From: Tubiluchus corallicola
Lineage: Eukaryota > Priapulida > Priapulimorpha > Priapulimorphida > Tubiluchidae
DNA length: 27,500 nucleotides
Direction of reading: 5' to 3'
Assembly: GCA_030141605.1 (NCBI GenBank)
Contig: JAQGDQ010000952.1
Span: forward strand, 47,501 to 75,000
The first letter of the stretch is position 1. Every line of letters starts with the position of its first letter. Both the position numbers and the translations under genes were made by a program. Positions 18,824 through 27,500 of this stretch are shown here, in pieces. The notes under the pieces were generated by a model, which saw only the letters and a list, made by a program, of their open reading frames with translations, had not been told where the DNA came from and did not search any database.

Positions 18824-18993
18824 GCCGTGTGAGCACGATTGTGTTTGAGGTCTCAGGTGCTAGGATGAGATGTAGAATTAAAAACGGGACCCCAGGGAAC
18901 AAGGTCCCTGCAAAACGTAAAATAAATGTTACATTACCGCCTGATTCGTGTTCTGGATATACGAATTTGTGTGCGCGATTTAACAATCCGTAA
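18824..18993 (+). CDS. candidate terminal exon, unidentified product
   Basis: A possible acceptor, CTTCACAACACAG, precedes a 56-residue frame ending at TAA 18991-18993. The base composition is richer in GC than its surroundings. The peptide contains TIVFEVSGARMRCRIKNGT and ends with DSCSGYTNLCARFNNP, with three cysteines and one N-x-T site, and looks more like protein than chance. I do not recognise the family and cannot find a partner exon. A minus-strand frame (18813-19058) overlaps it and is an alternative. A small inverted repeat GGGACC/GGTCCC lies inside. Confidence 0.25.
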
Positions 18994-19180
18994 TTTCTGT
19001 CAATGCGGCCTTTAGGGAGCTCAATATGTAGGTGCGCGTGCAGCCCTGGATTAACCATTAACCATTAAGCTATTTGTGCTAAGAAGCCTTTTCACAGTTA
19101 ATCTATGAACACTTTTGCTGTATTAATTATGTTTAAAATGTTTACTTTTCAGAATGTGTACGGAACCAAATCAACTTCAT

Positions 19181-19813
19181 TTAACCCTTTCATACCCGTT
19201 GTATCCCGTGGGATACGAGAATATTTTCTGCCTTTAAAATTAATAAAATTTTAAAACTTACAGTTATTTGATCTGTTAATAGTTATTTTGATTTAAGCCA
19301 ATAACAATAGACTAAAAATGGTGATAAAATGGCAAACTAGAAAATTTACATAGCATAAAAACTGCGCAAGGTACAGTACTTTAGAGACGACTTTGTACAG
19401 ATCAGCATAGCGTGCATACTAAATGTCTTAAATACTTTAAAAAATTATCAGCAGTTCCAAAATGAAGCAAATTTTATGCTCCCATTGAATCCCAATGTAT
19501 GCCGTGGGATACAGGCTATATTTAACAAGCGGGCACAGGTAGAAAAAAAATTATGTGTAAACAAGATGGACATACTGAACAAAAGTACCAAGCCAAAATC
19601 TTTTTTCTTATAAAAAAATAATTTGGGACTGAAAGGTTTAAACAAAATAAGCACATAGACGATCCCAGTTCACACACAATTCATTTTTATTGTTTATAAT
19701 AATTGTGTCCTGTTACTGAAACATTTAAAAAATGCAAGAAAATTGGAGAATCTCTGAATCGCTTAAGCCTAATAATAAGTTTAGTTTGTCATAATCTAAT
19801 AGGTAAATAAACT
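19181..19813 (+). mobile_element. piggyBac-like element and shared flank, copy 2
   Basis: Close paralogue of 13290-13940. It has TTAA (19181-19184) followed by CCCTTTCATACCCG, GTATCCCGTGGGATAC at 19201-19216 and a one-base variant at 19497-19512, and TGAAAGG next to TTTAA at 19638-19641. Similarity to copy 1 begins exactly at TTAA on the left but continues about 175 bp past the presumed right end. The true element may therefore be larger and include family B. Small indels and scattered substitutions separate the copies. Confidence 0.62.
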
Positions 19814-19821
19814 ATGTTTCA

Positions 19822-20335
19822 GGTAAAAAATGGCTTGCGTGAAAGAATTATTACCACACAAACACAACTTCACGTTAGCGCCACTAGTTCTTCACTGTTA
19901 CATGCATTTTGCCCTTGCATCTTGTGCTAGCACCTGCATTGTAAAAAAAGGTGCTGTACCTCTCATTTCACATGTGTCCGTCGTGACTTAGTATATTAAG
20001 TTGGAGGGATCAGCCATGAATTTGAAATTTGAATTTAAAATTTAAACTTAAAGTTTTTGTATGTAACATTGAGTGTTGTACAGTAGTGCTGTACTTCAAT
20101 TTCCGCTTCTACAAACACATTCAAGGAATGTTTGTGCTGTGTTGAAAATTATCTTCAACTGTGATGTCATCTCGAGTTGGGGGCCCCCGTGCAGATAATT
20201 AAGTTTTTAATCTATCGTTTAATTATTAGAACCGTTTTGCTAGAATATGTACTTTTTAGCGTACTTCAAAATTGGGTAGAATGTGAACAAATTATCCTGT
20301 TCTTCTTTACCAGTAAAACGTTCAATCTACATCTT
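19822..20335 (+). repeat. dispersed repeat family B, copy 3
   Basis: Lies directly after piggyBac-like copy 2 and matches both other family B copies. Its left half is closest to 14230-14500 and its right half continues like 12880-13185 (GTAGTGCTGTACTTCAATTT, GTGATGTCATC, TTAATCTATCGTTTAATTAT). It is therefore the only copy in the window that looks complete on both sides. A 53-codon frame starting MACVKELLPHKHNF is open here, but the equivalent frame is interrupted in copy 1. Confidence 0.7.
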
Positions 20336-21091
20336 ACGGCAAGACAGGTTCCAGAATGTCGCTTATTGTACCGAGTACGCGATTGTAGTATTATGTGACC
20401 CATTTAATTGTCAGTCTACTACACTAAAGTACTCAATTAGTCTATGCTGCCATCTATAGTCGTTGTTTTACTCTAATTGTACAAAGTTTGTCAGAGATTG
20501 ATTTTTGTTTCTAAATATTGTTTCCTTTTGCTTTTATAGATATTCATTAATCAAAGTAATTAGATTGTTAATTTCATGCTTTTTTTCTGGTTCTAACTCT
20601 CTTATTCAAGTTTAAATAGAGAAAAATTATGACATTATAACACAGCTTTCTGTAAATCTTTATTCTGCTATCAAAGAAGCCAAGTCGACTTTGATTTAAC
20701 TAGTAATCTGTAGAGTATAGGTGACCTTTCCATTTATGGTCTGTATGCATGAATGTGATGTACCTTCCAATAGGAACTTGTATGTCTGGTCATGTGATTA
20801 TAGCTCACTTCTCTCTGGCATGCAAGTTTCAGTTGATCTAGAGACAGCATTGAGAAAGGATGCAAAATTTCTACTGTAAAATATCATATTGCTAACTTTA
20901 TGACTGTTTGTTCAATTTTGTGATTGAGGTGAACATTGTATCCGTTTTACAATGAAATGATTGCAAATTTCTACACAGAAATCAATTGTCAAAAATGTCA
21001 ACAAATCGTTAAAAATCTCACCAATTAGCATTCAGCTTTTTCAGCTGCAAAAAACTGATTTGTCTCACAATCATTTAGCTTCTAAAATAGC
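20336..21091. other. non-coding; 3' flank of the minus-strand GPCR
   Basis: AT-rich, with no frame of interest. It should hold the 3' UTR of the receptor at 21092-22321. Confidence 0.45.
20659..20664 (-). promoter_or_regulatory. candidate polyadenylation signal AATAAA
   Basis: Canonical hexamer on the minus strand about 430 bp downstream of the GPCR stop codon. It is a plausible end for that transcript, unconfirmed. Confidence 0.35.
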
Positions 21092-22321
21092 TTAGCGACA
21101 TTTAAGTAATTTTGCAAAAGCTCTTCTGAATTCAGCATTAGACGCATGATAAAGAAATGGATTTATCGTGGAGTTAGCATACGTCATATAAAAGAAGATG
21201 GCGTAGGCTGTCTCAGAAATCCACTCCGGATGAATGGCGCTGATGTCAAACACAAAATGAAACGGTATCCAACAGATGGCGTAACCAGCTATAATGTACG
21301 TCAACATGATGAACACTTTCCTCTCACGTCTGTCGCGCTCTTTCTCCGGGTCACGTTGCTTCTTTCTTTTCCTCTTCCTCTTCTTCCCCTCGCTGCCGGC
21401 AATGGACAGAAAGTTGGAGTCCTGTGTAGCTGAGGTTTTTGTTACTTCGCCAGGAAAAGCGGCAGATTGAGTGTATCCAGACTCGGAAGGATATGTACTC
21501 ATGGTTTCTGCGTAGGCCTGCGAAACTGATGCAAGTGGAACAGAGTTGCCTTCATAATGGCCGCCAATTGTGGGCCTGACCTTGGCGCGAACACGCATTT
21601 TCCTGAAGATGTTGACGTAGCAGAAAGCCAAGATGATGTCCGGCAAGTGATGACCAATTATGGCCACGAACACCACGAACTCCTTGTTGTTGGATGGCTC
21701 CCATATGCACTTGTATGGTTCTGACCACTTTATTCTGTCAATTATGCAAGGAGGTAGCCAGATAGTTAACATCACTGCCCATACGACGACCAGCGCAATG
21801 ACCACCTTCGACTTCTTGTTGTGCTTCTGGTAGTGGATGGGACGGGCAACGCTCCAGTAGCGATCAATCGATATAGCAACCAAAGTAAAAACTGACGCGA
21901 ACGTCATGCCGTAATCGAAGAAGATCCACACCCCGCACATGAACGTCCCAAACGGCCAACAACCCATAACCCTGTCCACCGAGTAAAACGTCATGGCAGA
22001 GACGCCCACGGCAAAGTCGGTAATGGCAAGGTTCAGCACGTAGTAGTTGAACGTTGTCTGCAGGTTCTTGTACTTTAGTATGGCAATGATAACAAGCAGA
22101 TTTCCAACTATTGTAATGCTCACTATAACTGCTAGTATGCAAGCAAGTACAATGTCTCCATCTCCAATTGGTGTGGACACCACGCAACCTTGTGTTACAT
22201 CATCCGGTAGAAGTTCGTCAAGTGTGCAGCTGTTGTTGCTTAACGTACCGCTGACGACTGTGCTATTGTTGAGAACAGTTTCGTCAACGGTACATGTTTT
22301 GTTCACCATATCCTTCAGCAT
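21092..22321 (-). CDS. aminergic-like class A GPCR, single coding exon
   Basis: A complete 409-residue seven-TM receptor. The N-terminus has several N-glycosylation motifs. Helices lie at about 55-80, 92-114, 128-150, 173-193, 213-237, 336-358 and 371-391. Class A landmarks are D102 (2.50), C129 with C205 for the loop disulfide, DRY at 153-155, CWIP at 350-353 and NPFLY at 387-391. D136 aligns with the amine-binding Asp3.32 and is followed by Tyr, as in muscarinic receptors. The third intracellular loop is about 95 residues with a very basic end (KKRKRKRKKQR), and the C-tail is short and ends in LLKCR, a possible palmitoylation site. TM5 lacks the serines of catecholamine and serotonin receptors, and position 6.52 is His rather than Asn or Phe. 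I would not assign the ligand; acetylcholine, histamine or another amine are candidates. TTTCAG immediately precedes the ATG, so a 5' UTR intron is likely. Confidence 0.92.
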   Translation of the reverse strand: MLKDMVNKTCTVDETVLNNSTVVSGTLSNNSCTLDELLPDDVTQGCVVSTPIGDGDIVLACILAVIVSITIVGNLLVIIAILKYKNLQTTFNYYVLNLAITDFAVGVSAMTFYSVDRVMGCWPFGTFMCGVWIFFDYGMTFASVFTLVAISIDRYWSVARPIHYQKHNKKSKVVIALVVVWAVMLTIWLPPCIIDRIKWSEPYKCIWEPSNNKEFVVFVAIIGHHLPDIILAFCYVNIFRKMRVRAKVRPTIGGHYEGNSVPLASVSQAYAETMSTYPSESGYTQSAAFPGEVTKTSATQDSNFLSIAGSEGKKRKRKRKKQRDPEKERDRRERKVFIMLTYIIAGYAICWIPFHFVFDISAIHPEWISETAYAIFFYMTYANSTINPFLYHASNAEFRRAFAKLLKCR

Positions 22322-22644
22322 CTGAAATGCAAGAACAATGGCTGCGTTTTAGTATAGTTGTGACTACACACAAGACTGAAGACTCTCACCATTCTCGGGT
22401 GAAATGGAAAGGCAACATTGGAACCAGATTTCAATGCACAAACTAATTGAACATACTACTGATTTAGTCTCGTCCTAGTTTTGCAGTTACTCAGCCTTCA
22501 GGGTAACCTGTTATCATGGTTTGTTTTTTAAGATGCAATATTGTTTCTTTTACAAAATCAATAAGTAATCAATCTTTGACAACATCCCCGCCTAAAATAA
22601 AAGTTCATGCGAGCACGAAGGCGAAAGATTCGTTTTACATAATC
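22322..22644. other. non-coding, 5' side of the GPCR
   Basis: Begins with a probable splice acceptor on the minus strand (CATTGTTCTTGCATTTCAG ending at 22322). This stretch is thus likely intronic, with the 5' UTR exon and promoter further right. Confidence 0.45.
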
Positions 22645-23205
22645 AGAAGAGCTTGGAGGAAACACATCTGAATGACCTCCTACTCAAAGAGGTAAATGCT
22701 CTAGTACATTAGGTACATTGCATAATTATATAAGCTTGAAGAAGCATATCTGAACGACCTGATACTCAAAGTGTTCAGTGCTCTAGTACATTAGGTACAT
22801 TGCATAATTAGATAAGCTTGAAGAAGCATATCTGAACGACCTGATACTCAAAGTGTTCAATGCTCTAGTACATTAAGTACATTGCATAATTATATAAGCT
22901 TGAAGAAGCATATCTGAACGACCTGATACTCAAAGTGTTCAATGCTCTAGTACATTAGGTACATTGGGTAATTAGATCAGCTTGAAGAGAGCATATCTGA
23001 ACGACCTGATACTCAAAGTGTTCAGTGCTCTAGTACATTAGGTACATTGGGTAATTAGATCAGTTTGAAGAGAGCATATCTGACGCTCAAAGTGACAAGT
23101 GCTCTAGCTCTAGCTCATTAGGTACATTTCGTAATTAGATCAGCTTGAAGAAGCGTAGGCCTATCTGATTCTGAAAGTGGTAAATGTTCTAGTTCATTAT
23201 GTAGA
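22645..23205. repeat. 82-bp tandem array, six to seven units
   Basis: TGCTCTAG (or TGTTCTAG) anchors occur at 22698, 22779, 22861, 22943, 23026, 23100 and 23175, giving steps of 81-83 bp and two shorter ones at the right end. Units contain AGCTTGAAGAAGCATATCTG, GAACGACCTGATACTCAAAG and GTACATTAGGTACATTG. The outer units are more diverged than the inner ones. The array lies about 325 bp upstream of the GPCR start codon, probably in its 5' intron or promoter region. Confidence 0.93.
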
Positions 23206-23859
23206 TGGATACAGAGTGCCCCCAGGTAAGATGCGAACAGCATCTAGTTGAAAACGTTGGAGATAAGAAGCTGGAAGCTTGGCTATAATTATCCCAGACG
23301 CATTAAGATTATTACAAGACCTATTTTTCTTACCTGCTTTACCTTTCGTTTGTAATTACAGGTACATTTTGGTAATGAGGCAGCGGTCTGAAATCTGATT
23401 ATTGTGGGTTTAAGTAAACTAACTTTTAATTAGTCCACAACGCGTTACAAAACACATTAGTACAACAACCCACTGACAAACCGAATGCGAAAGGTCTTCT
23501 GCGGCCTCAGTACTGCATGTACCCTGGCTTCATTAGTGGTTTCCTTACAGCAAACCACGCCCAGAAAAAAAGTGGTCCAGTCAGTAGTCGGCAGCGCTTG
23601 GATGGAGACATGTGACAAGGAAAATGGTTTCGACTCATTTTGACGGTTTCCGTTCCGATGTTTTTCAAATTAACATAAAGTCTAGTATTTAATTGTGAAT
23701 TATTTACTGCTGTTCAGTGAACTAGCTTCATCTAAAATCACCTTGGCAACGCGACTGCAGCAGACGTGTGAAATCCAACTTTAATAAATCAAATATTTTC
23801 ATGACATTGATCTTTTAAAATGGTTGGCAAAGGAAGAATCTATCACGTTACATTTTAGA
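23206..23859. other. non-coding
   Basis: No supported gene. Moderately complex sequence with no repeats seen. It might contain the promoter of the minus-strand GPCR, but no element can be named. Confidence 0.35.
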
Positions 23860-23925
<66 letters not shown>

Positions 23926-24035
23926 TTTCTCTCTCTCTCTCTCGCCATCTCTCTCTCTCGCTCACTTCTCTCTCTCTCTCGCCCTCTCTCTCTCTCGCTC
24001 ACTTCTCTGTCTCTCTCGCCCTCTCTCTCTCGCTC

Positions 24036-24078
<43 letters not shown>

Positions 24079-24316
24079 TCTCTCTCTCCATCTCTCCTCC
24101 CTCTCTCTCTCCCTCCATCCCCCCTCTCTCTCTCTCGCTCACTTCTCTCTCTCTCTCTCTCTCTCGCTCTCTCTCTCTCTCGCTCTCTCAATCTCTCCTC
24201 CCTCTCTCTCTCTCCCTCCCTCCCGCTCCCTCTCTCGCTCACTTCTGTCTCTCGCTCTCTCTGTCGCTCACTTCTCTCTCTCTCCAACTCGACCCCCTCT
24301 CTCTCGCTCTCTCTAT

Positions 24317-24353
<37 letters not shown>

Positions 24354-24395
24354 CCCTCTTTCTCTCTCTCTCGCTCACTTCTCTCTCTCTCTAGC
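23860..24395. repeat. CT-rich polypyrimidine tract, about 535 bp
   Basis: Almost uninterrupted CT dinucleotides with recurring CTCGCTCACTTCTCTCTCT modules at roughly 22-55 bp intervals. It is a compound microsatellite with a higher-order unit. Long mirror-symmetric polypurine/polypyrimidine DNA of this type can form H-DNA triplexes. The leucine/serine frame on one strand and the Arg/Glu frame on the other are artefacts. Confidence 0.97.
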
Positions 24396-24396
24396 T

Positions 24397-24440
24397 ACCT
24401 ACCTACTTACCTACCTAGCTATATATATATATATATATAC
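24397..24440. repeat. (CTAC)n followed by (TA)n
   Basis: CTACCTACCTACTTACCTAC and then about nine TA units, continuing the compound microsatellite. Confidence 0.95.
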
Positions 24441-24841
24441 ATAGATTCGCCATCAATTGTGATTTCGTGATGAAAACCTCGAGACAAATGAAAAATTATT
24501 ACGTTGAGACAAAGAAGCTGAAATGATACAAGTAGCAACCATTTATATTTAATGAGCTACTTTCGAGAAAGATAGCGAGGTACATTTCCTTTTTTACTGC
24601 CCTGTCTACAATACACAAACAAGGGATTTGCATCTGTAGAAAAATGTACGTCCGTATGCGCATCACCAAACATTCGGTTCTGAGAATTTATTCTTTAATG
24701 GAACAAGTAAAACTTTGAATAAATCTTTCGTGTAATAAAGGTTTATGCAACATTCGAGTTAGAGGAATTGTACAGCATGTTTTCCATGAAATTTCTTTGA
24801 TTTAGAGGCAAGTAGCTGAAAGCATTTGCTTGTTTTAAAAT
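24441..24841. other. non-coding
   Basis: AT-rich spacer; nothing recognised. Confidence 0.4.
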
Positions 24842-25398
24842 CAGTGGCGGCTCGTAGCGGAGATTAGTGGAGGTGCTGCCTTAGAAAATGTTTAAGCCAT
24901 TGTTTTAATACTGTGTAAATCGTAACAAACATTTAAAAAGCAAATTTATACACAAATTTGATAAAATCCTAAACAAAATATATTTTTACTTGCTAATAGT
25001 CTAAATTGTTACAATTCAAGTTAATCTAATTAAGTAATTTATTTATTAAGTTAATATAAGTTTAAATTGATCCATTCTTCTTGTTTTACTTTGCCCGAAA
25101 AGGATAAACAATTTTCTTCTTGATGGACACTGCTTGAGCTGCAGTGCTCTCTCTGCCTACTGCCTAGTGTATCTTATTTCAGCCATGTGCGCATGGCCGC
25201 ATGCGCACAACAGCCAAACACCACGTGTTGCTCGACTTCTGTTACGTGCTCTGGTTCCGAACAAAGGTTTACAAGTACGTACAAGAACATATATTATAAA
25301 GAAAGAATTAAAGAAAAAAGATTCATTATTAACGATAATATCGAGTGAAAAAATGGTTTGCTGCAAGTTACACGGTGCCTATACACGAGCCGCCACTG
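24842..25398. mobile_element. hAT-type MITE with CAGTGGCGGCTCGT ends
   Basis: A 557-bp element with perfect 14-bp terminal inverted repeats, CAGTGGCGGCTCGT at the left and its complement ending at 25398. The flanking octamers TTTAAAAT and TTCAAAAG match at six of eight positions, consistent with a worn 8-bp hAT target duplication. The internal frames on both strands are short and carry no transposase motifs. CAGTGGCG-type ends are widespread among animal hAT elements. Confidence 0.85.
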
Positions 25399-25435
25399 TT
25401 CAAAAGAATTTGTAAAAACTCTTTTACATGTCTTC

Positions 25436-25799
25436 TAGGGGTGAGCATTTTCTACCAGAAAGCGAATTCGAATCGAGCCGAATTTGTGACTTTCGAATTC
25501 GAACCGAATTTCAGTTTTTCGAATTCGAACTGAGAATGAAAGATTTTCGAACAAGTTTTCAAACCACCTGTAAAAATTAGTCTTGCAAAGATGATGCATA
25601 TCACTCGATTTTGTTCTGCAATAATCTGCTTAAAATTGTGCGCAGAAATCACAGCTAAATCATGCTAATTGCATGACGTTTCAATCGTTTTAATTTTAAA
25701 GAACATATGTGATTGAAGTGCAGAATTATTCGAATCTATAGTTTTATGTTCGAATCGAGTTTGAACTTAAAAAACTCGAACGTTCAATGCTCACCCCTA
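25436..25799. mobile_element. hAT-type MITE with TAGGGGTGAGCAT ends
   Basis: A 364-bp element with 13-bp perfect terminal inverted repeats (TAGGGGTGAGCAT). It is flanked by ATGTCTTC (25428-25435) and ATGCCTTC (25800-25807), an 8-bp duplication with one mismatch. The interior is rich in TTCGAATTCGAA motifs near both ends. No coding capacity. It lies 37 bp from the preceding hAT element. Confidence 0.88.
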
Positions 25800-25844
25800 A
25801 TGCCTTCATAACGTCCAAACTTTTTTATTACTGTAGTTTACTTT

Positions 25845-25998
25845 TTGGACCCACAGAGCACGAAAATCTCAAACATCAAGCTAATTCAGAACTCTGCTGC
25901 TCGTCTCGTTACCCAAAGTAGAAAATATGATCGTATTACACCAGTTCTAAGAGCGTTATATTGGCTGCAGGTAAAGCTCCGAATTCAATTTAAAATTT
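25845..25998 (+). pseudogene. LINE ORF2 fragment (CR1/L2-like)
   Basis: The plus-strand frame contains KLIQNSAARLVTQSRKYDRI and then TPVLRALYWLQVKLRIQFKI before a stop. This is the IQNSAARL-TPVL-LHWLPV block found between the reverse transcriptase and the C-terminus of CR1/L2-group ORF2 proteins, here with Pro replaced by Gln in WLPV. It is only about 50 codons long and has no 3' UTR like that of the two LINE copies above, so it is an isolated fragment. Confidence 0.8.
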
Positions 25999-26227
25999 AA
26001 TCTCAAATTAATTAATCTCTTTTTGCAATTTTGCTTCGAAACGTTTAATGATTGAAAGCTATTGACTCAGCAATATTGATTTTTTACTATTAATTTATTC
26101 ATATTGTCACTATGGTTACGGGGGCAAAGTGTCATTTGTTTTCGACTCCCTCTACACTGTGATGGTTCCATCAATTGCAAAACATTCCGGTCCATATATT
26201 GCATATCAGCATTGCATAGCGGTTATG

Positions 26228-26345
26228 TGGCCTCGTTGGTTTAGTAAACAGACGGGCTGGTGCGCGTATCATCTCAGCACCTGTTCCGTAAATATTGGAC
26301 TGAATTCGCCCGGGAGTCAGAGGGTCGAATTTCAGGATAGCATGG
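26228..26345 (+). repeat. possible tRNA-related SINE head
   Basis: TGGCCTCGTTGG (26228-26239) resembles a pol III A box and GGTCGAATTTC (26323-26333) resembles a B box. The distance is longer than in a normal tRNA, and no cloverleaf can be drawn with confidence. The composition differs from the AT-rich flanks. The plus-strand frame at 26129-26476 across it is not convincing. The flanks 25999-26227 and 26346-26599 show nothing. Confidence 0.3.
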
Positions 26346-26599
26346 CGGTCTTTAAATTCCGCATTATAACGATCCATTTTGTACAGTTGTTCTTTAATGT
26401 AATTAATAACATAATCAATGAAATTCTCTTAATTACTAAGGTTATCTTAATTAGTAATGAATTGTTTATGAACTAACGGCACATACCTCTTGTAACAAGT
26501 CATCTAGAACACTAGAATAACACTGTAAGAAGTTTTACTTTCAGCACTAATAACAAAACTAACTTAACTAAGTAACAGCACACGTACATACTAGGCCGA

Positions 26600-26839
26600 G
26601 GAGCACCCGTGTCAGAAATCAAGGTTGTGGTGACCTCTTCCCGCTTTTATACTGCATTGCAGGCACTCACACAACGTGTAGCTCCCCCCCCCCCCAGACG
26701 TCCAGAAACACGTCTGGATCTAGAAGGAAGGGGTGAGTCGGTGCTAACGGGGAAACAGGACGCGCAGGGGACCCTATACCCGACCCGACAACAGGTGCCT
26801 CCGCAACAACACGATCAGCACGAGGAACGCAGGAAATGA
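26600..26839. other. GC-rich segment with C-run, unidentified
   Basis: GC-rich block with an eleven-base C-run at about 26684-26695 and an open frame to 26839 that encodes a polar, Pro/Gln/Arg-rich peptide without recognisable features. It may be an inserted element or a degenerate exon. Confidence 0.3.
26694..26717. repeat. 8-bp perfect hairpin
   Basis: CCAGACGT (26694-26701) and ACGTCTGG (26710-26717) pair perfectly around an 8-nt loop inside the GC-rich block. Confidence 0.7.
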
Positions 26840-26881
26840 TTACCCTAATTTTCGGTTTAATTTTTTAAATTTTTGAATTTG

Positions 26882-26950
26882 TTTCTCAACTGCAACTGCA
26901 ACATGGTTTGAGAAATCCAGATTTGAACCCTGGACCTCTTGTCCGGCTTG
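26882..26950 (-). repeat. tRNA T-arm-like sequence, possible SINE remnant
   Basis: On the minus strand, GGTTCAAATCT lies within CCAGGGTTCAAATCTGG, close to a pol III B box with its T-stem. It is followed by a short inverted repeat (TTTCTCAA at 26882-26889 and TTGAGAAA at 26908-26915). This explains the last part of the long minus-strand frame at 26886-27383 better than coding does. Confidence 0.35.
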
Positions 26951-27383
26951 GCAACACTATTTTTACCATTTCCAATTTAACGAAAAGCACTTTTCGTGTT
27001 TTGTAATTTTTGCAAAGATTTTCATTGTGAATGGACGCATCTCCAACATTGGAATGTTTGTAATGAATTAAATTTTCCTGTTGATGAGCTAAAGTCGCTG
27101 ACGTCATTAACGTTTGTTGCGATTTGACAACAACCATTTGTCCCGGATTCAAAGTTACATAACATAAAGGACTTGATTTAAAGCACCTTTTCAACCTTGT
27201 CTTGAATTCAGGAACTCTGGTTGCTGGAATAACCACAGACATTGCCTTTCCTTTTAAAAGACATGTTTGTCCTGTTTGGAACATATTGTTGCAAAAATTT
27301 AGTTGTTGATAGCGCATGTTGACGAAGCCATTTATTAAAGACCACATCGAATAATCACTGTCTGTTCCTGAGTCAACAGTCAT
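26951..27383 (-). CDS. unidentified minus-strand reading frame
   Basis: The frame starts at an ATG (27383-27381) with an in-frame TGA 12 bp upstream and stays open past 26951 to 26886, where a tRNA-like remnant takes over. The peptide begins MTVDSGTDSDYSMWSLINGF, has five cysteines in its first half and no signal peptide or membrane segment. I do not recognise a domain. It could be a first exon ending at an undetected donor (for example near ACTTTAGCTCATC), a decayed transposon protein, or chance; 165 codons is long for chance in AT-rich DNA. Confidence 0.3.
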
Positions 27384-27500
27384 TAAAACTGTTATTCATT
27401 CGTCATGGAGTCTGAGGCCTTTTGTGCAATAAACAATCTTGTTGCATATTGCAATATTTTTAGACATTTGTTTATGAGTGATTTTTATGGATCTCTCCCT

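Noticed and set aside
23799-24444. Arg/Glu-rich and Leu/Ser-rich frames of 160-206 codons
   Set aside because: Direct consequence of the CT dinucleotide tract on both strands.
25134-25415. 93-codon frame near the end of the first hAT element
   Set aside because: Inside a MITE, with no transposase motif and ending just past the terminal repeat.

Overview
The window is nuclear DNA of an animal, most likely a marine or other aquatic invertebrate. It is AT-rich and intron-bearing, and contains class A GPCRs, a PI-PLC X-domain gene, CR1/L2-type LINE remnants, hAT, pogo/Tigger-like and piggyBac-like non-autonomous transposons, and many mini- and microsatellites. I cannot name the phylum from sequence alone. 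There is no operon logic; genes are sparse and separated by repeats.

Layout. 1-1.36 kb: a 36-bp tandem array and non-coding DNA. 1365-1706 (minus): the first coding exon of an orphan GPCR whose remainder lies outside what I can see. 2.4-4.5 kb: a long inverted repeat, a dispersed repeat, a 20-bp hairpin, and a 5'-truncated LINE whose 3' UTR carries a 92/93-bp tandem array. 5459-6865 (minus): a two-exon gene for a secreted leucine-rich-repeat protein with N- and C-terminal caps, a mucin-like Ser/Thr stalk and a GPI-type tail. 8.0-9.9 kb: a second copy of the same LINE 3' end with its own array, and a second copy of the dispersed repeat. 10.0-12.4 kb: a GC-rich island, a pogo/Tigger-like MITE, a TCAG tetranucleotide tract and a 24-bp minisatellite. 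12.5-14.7 kb: piggyBac-like and associated repeats, part of which recurs at 19.2-20.3 kb. 14742-16641 (plus): a three-exon PLCXD-type gene, rebuilt here from its splice sites, that has lost most of its catalytic residues. 17.1-18.7 kb: a possible solo LTR, a 71-bp array and a TA tract. 21092-22321 (minus): an apparently complete aminergic-like class A GPCR in one coding exon. 22.6-24.4 kb: an 82-bp array and a 0.5-kb CT tract. 24.8-25.8 kb: two adjacent hAT MITEs with terminal inverted repeats and 8-bp target duplications. 25.8-27.4 kb: a LINE fragment, tRNA-like remnants and one unidentified minus-strand reading frame.

The three best-supported host genes (LRR-mucin-GPI protein, secreted PLCXD-like protein, aminergic-like GPCR) all look like cell-surface or secreted products. 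Nothing in the sequence shows that they act together. The two most interesting points are that the PLCXD protein appears to be a pseudo-phospholipase and that the LRR protein has a domain layout like that of variable lymphocyte receptors.
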